NCBI RefSeq assembly: GCF_031954365.1
Contig: NZ_JAUSVZ010000017.1
Strand: one strand, 5' to 3'
Length of the DNA stretch: 64,000 nucleotides
DNA from: Brevibacillus aydinogluensis
Lineage (GTDB): Bacteria; Bacillota; Bacilli; Brevibacillales; Brevibacillaceae
A program made the position numbers and the translations under genes. The stretch's first letter is position 1; each line of letters begins with the position of its first letter. Shown in pieces: positions 16,224 to 23,278 of the stretch. Under the pieces are notes generated by a model that made no database searches, was not told the DNA's origin, and was given only the letters and a program-made list of their open reading frames with translations.

Positions 16224-16978
16224 TCAAACCGCATCACTTCGCCGTCTTCCGGCACCAGCACCCGGCCGTCCAGCTCTCGCTCCCGCAGGTGAGCGCGCAG
16301 TTCGGAGCGGCTCAGCAGACAGTGATTCCACGCTTCCATATGGGCGACGACGATCCGAGCGGACGGGCAGGCGCCGGCCAGGCAAACGACGTCCTCAGCG
16401 GTCATCGTGATGGGACCGCCGGTTACGAATTGGGCAGCTCCGGCAAAGACCACCGCCACTTCCGGCCGATGGTCGGCGGCGGCCCGCTCCACCTCTTCAC
16501 ACCAGATCGTGTCGCCGGCCAGGTAGAGGCACGGTTCCCCCTCCGCACGCAGCACAAATCCGGAGACAGGCCCCATCTTCTCACCGATGTCCCCGGTGCC
16601 GTGCCGGCCGCCCGTCCGCCCGAGGCGGATTCCTTCCCAGACGATCTCATCCTCCACCGGCGTAACATTTAAAAATCCGCACTCCGTCAGCCGCTCCCGA
16701 TCCTGCGGCTGGCAAAAAACCGGAATCTCCTTGGGCAGCAAGTCGGCAGCCGCTTGGTCAAAATGATCGCGATGGATGTGTGTCACCAGGACGGCATCAA
16801 TCCAAACAATCACGCTTTCCGCCGGTACGGGCAGCTCTACAAGCGGATTGGGCCGCTGGTTGGGCGTGTTGGGAGTGGCCGCGAGTTCGCCCGCCCGGCT
16901 CAGCATCGGATCGACAAGCAGCGTCCGGTTGGCGTATGTCACGCGCAGCGTGGCGTGTCGGACAAGCATGATTTCCAT
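16208..16978 (-). CDS. Metallo-beta-lactamase-fold hydrolase
   Basis: This 256-residue protein of the UlaG-like branch of the metallo-beta-lactamase fold has THIHRDHFDQ as its metal-binding HxHxDH motif (with an Arg-Asp core). GDT (LAGDTIW) is the next metal ligand, and the late His motif is VVAHMEAWNHC. It is probably a soluble cytoplasmic hydrolase, substrate unknown. The start ATG 16978 has AAAGGAG nine bases upstream. The longer frame would run through the shared promoter region. It is divergent from the Lrp-family gene at 17097, and the 118 bases between them carry two identical palindromes. Control by that regulator is therefore the simplest reading. Confidence 0.85.
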   Translation of the reverse strand: MEIMLVRHATLRVTYANRTLLVDPMLSRAGELAATPNTPNQRPNPLVELPVPAESVIVWIDAVLVTHIHRDHFDQAAADLLPKEIPVFCQPQDRERLTECGFLNVTPVEDEIVWEGIRLGRTGGRHGTGDIGEKMGPVSGFVLRAEGEPCLYLAGDTIWCEEVERAAADHRPEVAVVFAGAAQFVTGGPITMTAEDVVCLAGACPSARIVVAHMEAWNHCLLSRSELRAHLRERELDGRVLVPEDGEVMRFDKTLP

Positions 16979-16995
16979 ACAGGTTCGCTCCTTTG

Positions 16996-17031
16996 CCATT
17001 ATAATGGATACAGGTGAGTCCATTATAATCG
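16996..17031. promoter_or_regulatory. Twin palindromes in a divergent promoter region
   Basis: CCATTATAATGG (16996-17007, a perfect 12-bp palindrome) and CCATTATAATCG (17020-17031) lie 24 bases centre to centre. Each contains TATAAT readable on either strand, so binding would cover the -10 boxes of the divergent genes. They are probable sites for the Lrp-family protein encoded at 17097. Confidence 0.6.
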
Positions 17032-17096
17032 GGTTATCGTTAACGCTGTGAAAAGATTCATCCTTCTGCGCTTTCAGGTTGAAAGGAGACTGCCTC

Positions 17097-17510
17097 ATGC
17101 TCGATCAAACCGACTTGCACATCCTCGCCCTGCTGCGCGAAAACGCCCGCTTGTCGTGGAAAGAAATCGGCGAACAGGTGCATCTGACCGGCCAAGCCGT
17201 GGGCAACCGCATTCGGCGGATGGAGGACATGGGCGTCATCCGCGGATATACGGCCGTTGTCGATCCTGCCAAACTGGGCCCCTCCCTCACCGCGATCGTC
17301 ACGCTCCTGATGAAAACGACGGATCACGGACAGTTCGAACGCTTCGTCAGGGGCCGCCCCGAGATCGTTGAAGCTCATCGCGTCAGCGGGGAAGGCTGTT
17401 ATTCGCTGCTCGTCCGCGTCCCCGATCAGACGGCCCTCAACGCGCTGTTGGACGACATCCTGGCGTACGGCAACTACCGGCTGAGTCTGTCGATCGGCCG
17501 GCTGAAATAG
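17097..17510 (+). CDS. Lrp/AsnC-family transcriptional regulator
   Basis: The protein has 137 residues. It begins with the classic Lrp opening LDQTDLHILALLRENARLSWKEIGEQVHLT and a helix-turn-helix (QAVGNRIRRMEDMGVIRGY). A RAM ligand-binding domain follows (SLTAIVTLLMKTT...HRVSGEGCYSLLVRVPD). The ATG at 17097 has AAAGGAG eight bases before it. The effector is probably an amino acid or small metabolite by family, not identified here. It sits head-to-head with the metallo-hydrolase gene and its likely operators are the twin palindromes between them. Confidence 0.92.
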   Translation: MLDQTDLHILALLRENARLSWKEIGEQVHLTGQAVGNRIRRMEDMGVIRGYTAVVDPAKLGPSLTAIVTLLMKTTDHGQFERFVRGRPEIVEAHRVSGEGCYSLLVRVPDQTALNALLDDILAYGNYRLSLSIGRLK

Positions 17511-17563
17511 GCACGTCCCGCCCATCATCCGACCATTTCTGAACTGACCGATCATCCTTATGG

Positions 17564-17577
17564 CGATGGCGCCATCG
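17564..17577. repeat. 14-bp perfect palindrome in an intergenic region
   Basis: CGATGGCGCCATCG, between the Lrp gene and the promoter at 17644. Function unknown. Confidence 0.35.
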
Positions 17578-17643
17578 ATCGGGTTCGGCCTGAGCCTCTC
17601 CTCCAGCTTTGTACCGGAATTGCACTTCGAGAATTTTTTCCGG

Positions 17644-17673
17644 TTGCCCGCTTCCGCCCAACGGGTTTACAAT
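17644..17673 (+). promoter_or_regulatory. Candidate promoter
   Basis: TTGCCC (17644-17649), 18 bases, TACAAT (17668-17673), about 55 bases before the small gene at 17730. Confidence 0.5.
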
Positions 17674-17729
17674 GAGGGATGCCAGGAACCCAGGTTCTTG
17701 CAGACGTCAAGAAAGGGGGGAAATCGCCG

Positions 17730-18011
17730 ATGGAAGAAGCGCTTTTGCTGCTTTCGCTGGATGATTTCTTCGCCTTGCTTGCCCTGTTTGCGGGCTGCTT
17801 CCCGTCCGTAATGTACATACGGCGGTTGCAGCGCTCGCAGAGCGTGACCATTGGCTGGCGTAAAAACGACAGCTACGAACCTTCCATTAATCTTTGCTTG
17901 GTCGAGACGTATCCGATGGCGGTAAGGCAGACGCAGCGCATCCGGCTGCATCGGCGCGTACGGTGCGAAGACGGCGACTCGGATGCATCCGCACTCCGCT
18001 TTTCGCTCTGA
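17730..18011 (+). CDS. Small membrane protein of unknown function
   Basis: The 93-residue product has one hydrophobic N-terminal segment (EEALLLLSLDDFFALLALFAGCFPSVMYI, about residues 2-29), followed by an arginine-rich hydrophilic tail (TQRIRLHRRVRC). The ATG at 17730 has a GGGGGG ribosome site nine bases upstream. Coding status rests on the ribosome site, the upstream promoter and the following small gene on the same strand. I recognise no family. Confidence 0.5.
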   Translation: MEEALLLLSLDDFFALLALFAGCFPSVMYIRRLQRSQSVTIGWRKNDSYEPSINLCLVETYPMAVRQTQRIRLHRRVRCEDGDSDASALRFSL

Positions 18012-18049
18012 GCAGAAGAATCAGAATCGAAAAAGGAGCGTGACGGTGC

Positions 18050-18184
18050 ATGATCGCCAAGTACATCGGAGAAGCTCTGTTGGTTTGCTTCAGTCTGCCG
18101 CTGTTAGCCTATCAGACCGCGGAGAGCCTCTACGCGCTGGCGGACGCGTTTGCGCAGATGTCCGAGTACCTGCCGTGGAAATGA
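18050..18184 (+). CDS. 44-residue hydrophobic peptide
   Basis: This is a short frame, MIAKYIGEALLVCFSLPLLA then a polar amphipathic tail ending SEYLPWK. AAGGAG precedes the ATG and a strong terminator follows 20 bases after the stop. It lies 38 bases downstream of the 93-residue protein, so the two are probably co-transcribed. It could be a small membrane peptide. I cannot name it. Confidence 0.5.
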   Translation: MIAKYIGEALLVCFSLPLLAYQTAESLYALADAFAQMSEYLPWK

Positions 18185-18204
18185 CAACCGCAGCATGTAT
18201 GACA

Positions 18205-18240
18205 AAACCCTGGCCGAACGGCAAACGGCCAGGGTTTTTC
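18205..18240 (+). terminator. Strong terminator, possibly bidirectional
   Basis: AACCCTGGCCG/CGGCCAGGGTT stem, then TTTTTC. The minus strand also ends in TTTTG, which would serve the convergent cupin gene. Confidence 0.85.
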
Positions 18241-18328
18241 TAACTGTCGCGACAGCCGGGCGCAGGTCTCCCGTGCGCTGGCGGCGCGTGTGATCAATGC
18301 CGGCCGGTTCCCTTGTTCCCCCTCGCCG

Positions 18329-19090
18329 TCAATCCGCCGGCACGCGATCTCCCCGCGACGTCGGCTGGGAGATGACGAGAAATTCCGTCTCCGCCCCGCT
18401 TTCATTTTTCATCTGGTGCGGCACGCCCGGCGGCACTTCCATGCCTTCGTGGGGATGCAGCTCCCACGAGACGCCGTCCACTTCCAGCACCGCTGTCCCG
18501 GACAGCACAAAGAAAAACTGCCGCGACCGCTCATGGTAATGACGGACTTCCGCCGTTCCCGCCGGCATCCGCTCGTGGATCACACTCAGGTCGCTCCCCT
18601 TGACCAGATGCCAGCCGTCACAGCGCTCCCCCCAGACGTAGTGCTCCGCACTCCCCTTGGATATTTTTTTCAGCGGCATACCGCCTGACTGCCCGGATTG
18701 GCGAGGGGTCGACTTCGCACGGGGCTGGGGTTGAAACCCTTTGAACCGCGTGCCCTGATACGTGAGAATGCCTTCTTCGTTATCGGCTATCAGCCCGTAC
18801 TCCGGCCCGTTTACACGAAACTCCAGCCGTTCCCCGCTGTCCAGCTCAAACGCCACGTAATACGACGTATGAACGCTTGAATCGCCGGCCCCTCCCCAGG
18901 TTTTTGTCCGCTTCCCCAACACCCTGGCAGGAACGCTGCGGACCGGCGCGGTGTTGTTGGACATCCACGTGACCACGCCTCTGACCAGAGCCGTCCCGAT
19001 CAGCACGATGATTACCCCAAAGATCAAACCGGGCGCCAGCGTAAACCACAAGGGTTCTCCCGGCATGGAAAAACTCGCATCGAAAAACAC
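18329..19090 (-). CDS. DUF2500-like membrane domain fused to a cupin domain
   Basis: The frame has 253 codons and two distinct parts. Residues 1-120 hold one transmembrane segment (about 15-38) and a DUF2500-like extracytoplasmic domain (YYVAFELDSGERLEFRVNGPEYGLI...). Residues 138-253 form a complete cupin: metal-site residues in EVRHYHERSRQFFFVLSG and PPGVPHQM, beginning at Met138 (MPLKKISKGSAEHYVWG), which looks like a natural cupin start. The linker (about 121-137) is Gln/Ser/Pro-rich. No stop or shift separates the parts. An AGGCGGT stretch directly abuts Met138, too close for a good ribosome site. It is either a true fusion or a recent in-frame joining of two neighbouring genes. Functions of both domains are unknown. 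Confidence 0.75.
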   Translation of the reverse strand: MFFDASFSMPGEPLWFTLAPGLIFGVIIVLIGTALVRGVVTWMSNNTAPVRSVPARVLGKRTKTWGGAGDSSVHTSYYVAFELDSGERLEFRVNGPEYGLIADNEEGILTYQGTRFKGFQPQPRAKSTPRQSGQSGGMPLKKISKGSAEHYVWGERCDGWHLVKGSDLSVIHERMPAGTAEVRHYHERSRQFFFVLSGTAVLEVDGVSWELHPHEGMEVPPGVPHQMKNESGAETEFLVISQPTSRGDRVPAD

Positions 19091-19164
19091 GCTCCACCCT
19101 CCTGTCCATCACGCTACCCTGTTATACGCCAGGAGGAAAAAAATGTTTCGATCTTTCCCGCGAT

Positions 19165-19926
19165 TCAGAAGGGAATCCGCCTGTTCTCCATGCAGTCATA
19201 CCCGTTTCGGACGGCCCACTCAATGACCCCGTCCCAGAAGCTTTCGCAGGTGCTCAGGATCGCGTCGGGCTTCGATAAATCCCCGGCCATCACCAACCGG
19301 CACAGCGCGTCGAAACCGGCAGGGCGGTCAGACATCCCCAGCGCTTCGGTCAGGACGAGCGCCCTGGTGGAAAAGCACCGGCGATGATGCAGGCCGACAA
19401 GCATGGCGCCGTACGTGGCCGTTTCGATTGCCAGCGTCGGCAAAAACGTGCAGGGCCCCTGGACCCTGACATTTCTCCACTTGCCGGCCAATTCGTACAG
19501 TTCGCCTGTGATCACGCCGCAAACCGCACGGCGAAAATCATCCCTGTCAGGCGATTCCGCCACGCTGCGCAGTTCGGCGAAAAACGCTTCCGGATCATAA
19601 AGGCTCCGCACAGCGAAATACTTTCCGTGCGTGAGCGGCCACAGGCCATCGACGGACGCCGCATCCCGCAGCATCACGTCCTCGCTCAGAAAGTTCACCT
19701 CCGCTTTCCACGCCCCGACGGCCCATTCGCAGTCATCGTCCTGACCCGAAGAGCGCAGAACGCAGAACATCTCCAGATCGGAAAACGGGCCGTCCGTTTC
19801 CCGTGCCGCTGAGCCGTAGATGCCGATCGCCTTGATGTTCTCTCCGTGGACGGACAGCGCCCGTTCGGCGATCTCGTGCGCCAGGCGCGCACGCTCTTTT
19901 CTCGTCATTGGCATTGGTCCATTCAT
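19165..19926 (-). CDS. Aminoglycoside 4'-O-nucleotidyltransferase homologue, ANT(4')-I type
   Basis: The 253-residue protein matches the staphylococcal/Geobacillus kanamycin nucleotidyltransferase (AadD/KNTase) from end to end as I remember it, from MNGPMPMTRKERARLAHEI to the ending RIPF. That enzyme transfers AMP from ATP to the 4'-hydroxyl of kanamycin, tobramycin and related drugs. The residues reported for its active site are present at the same numbers: Glu52 in GPFSDLEMFCV, Glu67, Glu76, Glu145 and Lys149 in GELYELAGKWRN. GGAG stands nine bases before the ATG. No mobile element flanks it, so it seems a resident chromosomal gene. Whether it confers resistance or has another substrate cannot be read from sequence. 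Confidence 0.88.
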   Translation of the reverse strand: MNGPMPMTRKERARLAHEIAERALSVHGENIKAIGIYGSAARETDGPFSDLEMFCVLRSSGQDDDCEWAVGAWKAEVNFLSEDVMLRDAASVDGLWPLTHGKYFAVRSLYDPEAFFAELRSVAESPDRDDFRRAVCGVITGELYELAGKWRNVRVQGPCTFLPTLAIETATYGAMLVGLHHRRCFSTRALVLTEALGMSDRPAGFDALCRLVMAGDLSKPDAILSTCESFWDGVIEWAVRNGYDCMENRRIPF

Positions 19927-20221
19927 GTGGGTTCACTCCTTTTGTTTGGTACGAAGCGTTTCGAAAAAGCCGTACACAAACAGACAGGAGGGCCGCGGCA
20001 TCAACGGGGGACTGTTTTGGCGTGCATGCCACCAACCTCCCGGACTGTGTGATCATTTCCGCCATTTTCCCAAAAAGGAAAAACCATTCCGAATCCATTA
20101 TCCGGAAAATCCCGGAAAAAGACAAACCTCTCAAACGCCCCCCAGTTCTTCCCCTGCGGCACAGGCTGCCCGTCCGGCTGCCGAGTCAGAACAGGCCGGA
20201 GTCATTCTTTATTGACTTTTC
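19927..20221. other. Intergenic region with no gene seen
   Basis: This should contain the promoter of the nucleotidyltransferase gene, but I find no convincing -35/-10 pair. Open frames across it lack ribosome sites. Confidence 0.4.
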
Positions 20222-20250
20222 AGGAATTAACGGTTATGATGGATATGCGT
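20222..20250 (+). promoter_or_regulatory. Promoter of the antiporter gene
   Basis: TTGACT, 17-base spacer, TATGAT, near 20213-20242. It predicts a transcript start about 145 bases before the antiporter ATG, leaving a long untranslated leader. Edges approximate to about ten bases. Confidence 0.65.
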
Positions 20251-20271
20251 AAACGTGAATATGCGATTTGA

Positions 20272-20352
20272 ATGGAGGAGCCTGTCACCTGGGCTTCCTA
20301 TTGCCTTTTTTACGAAAAAGGCGGGGAAATCGAGGTGGCAGGCTCTTTTTTC
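20272..20352 (+). promoter_or_regulatory. Structured leader ending in a terminator-like hairpin (possible attenuator or riboswitch)
   Basis: GAGCCTGTCACCT pairs with AGGTGGCAGGCTC across about 40 bases. The inner stem is GCCTTTTTTACGAAAAAGGC with flanking CTTCC/GGGGA pairing. The outer stem is followed directly by TTTTTT. The structure lies entirely between the promoter and the antiporter ATG at 20391, so it should stop most transcripts unless relieved. I do not recognise the consensus of a known riboswitch class in it. Confidence 0.6.
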
Positions 20353-20390
20353 ATTCGCATCCGTTGCAACACATCAAAGGGGGAGTGTCC

Positions 20391-21557
20391 ATGATTGTCT
20401 TTGAACTGGCGATGATTCTGCTTGCTTCCAAGATTGCGGGGGACATTAGCGTCCGCTTGGGGCAGCCCTCCGTACTGGGCAAGCTGCTGATTGGCATCGT
20501 GCTCGGGCCTACGGTGCTCGGGGTGGTCAACGACACGGAAATTCTCAAGGAAATCAGCCAGATTGGTGTCATTCTGCTGATGTTCATCGCGGGGCTGGAA
20601 ACCGATCTCGACGAGTTCAAGCGGACGGGAAAAGCCTCCACATTCGTCGGCGTGGCCGGCATCCTGGCGCCGTTGACAATGGGGTATCTGGCGGGCACCG
20701 CCGTCGGCATGTCTCCGCTGGAAGCGGTCTTCCTCGGCCTGTTGCTTTCCGCCACCAGCGTCAGCATTTCCGTGCAGGCGCTTAAAGAGCTGGGCAGGCT
20801 GCAGTCAAGAGAAGGAGCAACCATCCTGGGTGCCGCAGTCATTGACGACGTACTGGTCATTCTCGCCCTGGCGTTTGTGATGAGCTTTACCGGCGGCGAT
20901 GTCAATCTCGGCATGGTGGTTGTGAAAAAAGCGGTGTTTTTTGCCGTCGCCCTGCTGCTCTCCTGGAAAGTGGTGCCTTGGGTGCTGAAGCGGTTTGCTC
21001 CGCTGCAGGTAACCGAGTCTGTCGTATCCGCCGGACTGATCATTTGCTTCACGTTCGCCTTCCTGGCCGACTATGCGGGAGTCGCCGCCATCATCGGCTC
21101 CTATATCGCCGGCGTGGCCATCAGCATGACCCCGTACAAGCAGAAGATGTGTGAAAAAGTGGAAACGCTCAGCTATTCGGTGTTTGTCCCGGTGTTCTTC
21201 ACCTCCATCGGGGTCACGGCGTCATTTGCGGGCATTGGCGAACATCTCGGCCTGATTGCCGGCCTCAGCATCCTTGCAATCCTGACCAAACTGGTCGGCG
21301 GCGCGCTCGGCGCGAAGCTGTCTGGTTTTACCTGGGGCAGCTCCCTGGGCATCGGCGCGGCGATGGTGTCCCGCGGGGAAGTGGCGCTGATCATCGCCTC
21401 CATCGGACTGGAAACCGGGTTGCTGGCCGAAGACATGTTTGCCGCCGTCATCGTCGTCGTTCTCGTGACGACATTGGTGACGCCGCCGCTGATGAAGCTG
21501 TTTTTCACCCAACAAAAGCTGGCGGCGGAACGCCCCGTGTTGAGACGAGAAGCGTAA
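20391..21557 (+). CDS. CPA2-family cation/proton antiporter
   Basis: The 388-residue integral membrane protein has about 11-13 hydrophobic segments and the CPA2 (NapA/GerN/KefB-like) pattern. An early half contains GKLLIGIVLGPTVLG. The core motif FLADYAGVAAIIGSYIAGVAIS carries the membrane Asp. The C-terminal half contains VSRGEVALIIASIGLETGLL. No C-terminal TrkA domain is present, so it is a short Na+ or K+/H+ exchanger. The ATG at 20391 has AAAGGGGGAG just upstream; the frame is open further upstream only because it crosses the leader. The hairpin leader suggests control by transcription termination, perhaps sensing ion or pH stress. A terminator follows at 21571. Confidence 0.88.
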   Translation: MIVFELAMILLASKIAGDISVRLGQPSVLGKLLIGIVLGPTVLGVVNDTEILKEISQIGVILLMFIAGLETDLDEFKRTGKASTFVGVAGILAPLTMGYLAGTAVGMSPLEAVFLGLLLSATSVSISVQALKELGRLQSREGATILGAAVIDDVLVILALAFVMSFTGGDVNLGMVVVKKAVFFAVALLLSWKVVPWVLKRFAPLQVTESVVSAGLIICFTFAFLADYAGVAAIIGSYIAGVAISMTPYKQKMCEKVETLSYSVFVPVFFTSIGVTASFAGIGEHLGLIAGLSILAILTKLVGGALGAKLSGFTWGSSLGIGAAMVSRGEVALIIASIGLETGLLAEDMFAAVIVVVLVTTLVTPPLMKLFFTQQKLAAERPVLRREA

Positions 21558-21570
21558 TCCGCCGCCGAAA

Positions 21571-21600
21571 GCCGGGACAGCAGTCCCGGCCAATTTTTTT
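21571..21600 (+). terminator. Terminator after the antiporter gene
   Basis: GCCGGGAC-AGCA-GTCCCGGC followed by CAATTTTTTT. Confidence 0.9.
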
Positions 21601-21620
21601 GGTCAATGACGCGATTCGTT

Positions 21621-21770
21621 CTACTTCGTTTCCCGATGCACCGTCCGCCGCTTCAGCCGCGGCGAATACTTCATCAGCTCCAGCCGCTCCGGGGTGTTTC
21701 GCTTGTTTTTCGTCGTGATGTAGTTGCGGTCTCCCGTCTCCGTGCACTGCAGTGTCACTGTTACGCGCAT
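21621..21770 (-). CDS. rpmG: Ribosomal protein L33, zinc-independent (C-minus) form
   Basis: The 49-residue product starts MRVTVTLQCTETGDRNYITT and ends VHRETK, the L33 sequence pattern. The paired CxxC motifs that bind zinc in the C-plus form are missing; only Cys9 remains. Such forms replace zinc-binding L33 when zinc is scarce and release zinc for other uses (established in B. subtilis). GGGAGG lies before the ATG. The promoter (21871-21900) is followed by a perfect Zur-type palindrome at 21842-21864, over the expected start of transcription. This fits a zinc-starvation-induced alternative ribosomal protein. Confidence 0.93.
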   Translation of the reverse strand: MRVTVTLQCTETGDRNYITTKNKRNTPERLELMKYSPRLKRRTVHRETK

Positions 21771-21841
21771 GGTTTGTTCCTCCCTCTTGTGTTTTTCGGC
21801 CTGCCTTGATCAGCCATGTCTTGCAACTCCTTACGCACCTG

Positions 21842-21864
21842 TAAATCGTAACGAATACGATTTA
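21842..21864 (-). promoter_or_regulatory. Zur box controlling rpmG
   Basis: Perfect arms TAAATCGTA and TACGATTTA around ACGAA, closely matching the Bacillus Zur consensus (AAATCGTAAT..ATTACGATTT). It lies 6 bases downstream of the -10, so binding would block initiation. Confidence 0.82.
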
Positions 21865-21870
21865 TCCAGT

Positions 21871-21900
21871 ATTCTACCCCAATGGCAAACTGTTCGTCAA
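21871..21900 (-). promoter_or_regulatory. Promoter of rpmG
   Basis: Minus strand: TTGACG (21895-21900), 18 bases, TAGAAT (21871-21876). Confidence 0.7.
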
Positions 21901-21999
21901 AACAAAACGTAATCTTTCCGATCTAAAACGTGTGGGAATCCTTACCCGATACAATGAATAGACCCATACTCTATGTCCAGCGGAAGGAGCCCGCGGAAG

Positions 22000-23160
22000 A
22001 TGAAATTGACTCAATCCCTCGCCGACCGGATTGTCAAACGCACAATGGAAGTGACCAACCTGAACATCAATGTCATGGATAAGGACGGCGTCATCATCAG
22101 TTCCAGCGATCCATCGCGCATCCAAACCTTTCACCAGGCAGCCCGCCAGGTGATTGCCACCGGGGAGGAAATGCTCCTCGGCGAAGAAGATTGCCAAAAA
22201 TGGACGGGAACAAAGCCCGGCATCAACATGCCCATTCGCTTTCAGCAGGAGATTGTCGGCGTGATCGGCATATCCGGCGCCCCGCAGGAAGTGGTTCCGT
22301 TTGGCAAAGCGGTCAAGATGATGACGGAAATGATGCTGCAGCAGGCGTATCTGACGGAACAGATGGAAATGGCGGAGCGCTCCGTCAATTTTCTGGTGCA
22401 GGAGATGATTTCCGGGACGCTGGACCCTGCGCGCGAAGTGGTAATGTCCCGCGGTGCCCTGCTCGGTCTGGATTTGTCCCGTCCCCGCTCGGTCGTGATC
22501 ATCCAGGCAACCGGCTTGAAGGACGGAGATGAATGGCATGCTGACCGCAGCTTCCCCCGCAAGGTTGCCGCCTGCTTCCGCAATTCCGATCAGGTCTGCG
22601 TCTCCGTGACAAAGCGGAACTGCTGGATCGTCGTCACTGACTTGAGCGGTCTCCGCAGCAAAGAGCAGATCAGGCAGTATTTGCACGAGGCCGCCCACAA
22701 ACTGCTGGAAGCAGCCCCCGCCTCCCTGCGCAGCCGCCTGCTGATCGCAATGGGGCGCGGCTATGAGGACGTCTATGAGCTGGAACTGTCGTTCAAGGAG
22801 GCCATGCAGGCCCTGCAGGTGCTGGAACGCTTCCCCGCCAAGGGGGCAATCGGCCATATTGACGACATGACGCTGGAACTGCTGCTGCTCGAAACACCCC
22901 CCGCCACCCGGCAGGTGGTGGTCCGTGACGTTCTCAAGGATCTCGTCAAACACGACGAACTGTTGGAAACGCTGCACGCTCTGTTTTCCGCCGATCTCAA
23001 CCTGACGGCAGCGGCTCAAGCGCTCAACATCCATCGCAACACGCTCCTGTACAGGTTGGACCGGATTGAGGAGATGCTGGGACGCAATCCGCGCCGCTTT
23101 GCCGAAGCGGCCAAAATCAAGCTGGCGCTGGAACTGCACCGCCTCTCCCAAACTGGATAA
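22000..23160 (+). CDS. CdaR-family sugar-diacid regulator
   Basis: This 386-residue regulator has an N-terminal diacid-recognition domain (about residues 5-135: MDKDGVIISSSDPSRIQTFHQAAR..., KPGINMPIRFQQEIVGVIGISG). A middle GGDEF-like/linker region follows, then a C-terminal PucR-type helix-turn-helix (DLNLTAAAQALNIHRNTLLYRLDRIEE). CdaR proteins activate glucarate/galactarate/glycerate genes in response to a sugar diacid. Downstream are a chemoreceptor with the same sensor domain, a glycerate kinase and a permease, so it is likely their regulator. The ATG at 22000 has AAGGAG ten bases upstream; an ATG at 21973 lacks one. Confidence 0.9.
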   Translation: MKLTQSLADRIVKRTMEVTNLNINVMDKDGVIISSSDPSRIQTFHQAARQVIATGEEMLLGEEDCQKWTGTKPGINMPIRFQQEIVGVIGISGAPQEVVPFGKAVKMMTEMMLQQAYLTEQMEMAERSVNFLVQEMISGTLDPAREVVMSRGALLGLDLSRPRSVVIIQATGLKDGDEWHADRSFPRKVAACFRNSDQVCVSVTKRNCWIVVTDLSGLRSKEQIRQYLHEAAHKLLEAAPASLRSRLLIAMGRGYEDVYELELSFKEAMQALQVLERFPAKGAIGHIDDMTLELLLLETPPATRQVVVRDVLKDLVKHDELLETLHALFSADLNLTAAAQALNIHRNTLLYRLDRIEEMLGRNPRRFAEAAKIKLALELHRLSQTG

Positions 23161-23278
23161 TTCTCACAGAAATCTGACAGCATTCGACACGCTTTTTTGG
23201 TGGTTTTGCAAAATGTAATCGCCTTCCCAATTCCTGTATAGTAAATGGTAACATCAGACAAACATGAGAGGAATGACT

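Noticed and set aside
18677..18679. Separate cupin gene starting at the internal Met138
   Set aside because: The purine stretch directly touches the ATG, leaving no spacing, and the frame is open from upstream. Kept as one fused frame with the doubt stated.
19927..20221. Small genes in the gap upstream of the nucleotidyltransferase
   Set aside because: Open frames there have no ribosome sites and no coherent protein features.
20272..20352. Fluoride riboswitch before the antiporter
   Set aside because: The conserved GGCGATGG-type core and pseudoknot partner are not visible. Only nested hairpins and a T run are clear.
21874..23151. A 425-codon minus-strand frame opposite the CdaR gene
   Set aside because: CdaR has clear sensor and helix-turn-helix domains; the antisense frame has none and would read through the rpmG promoter.
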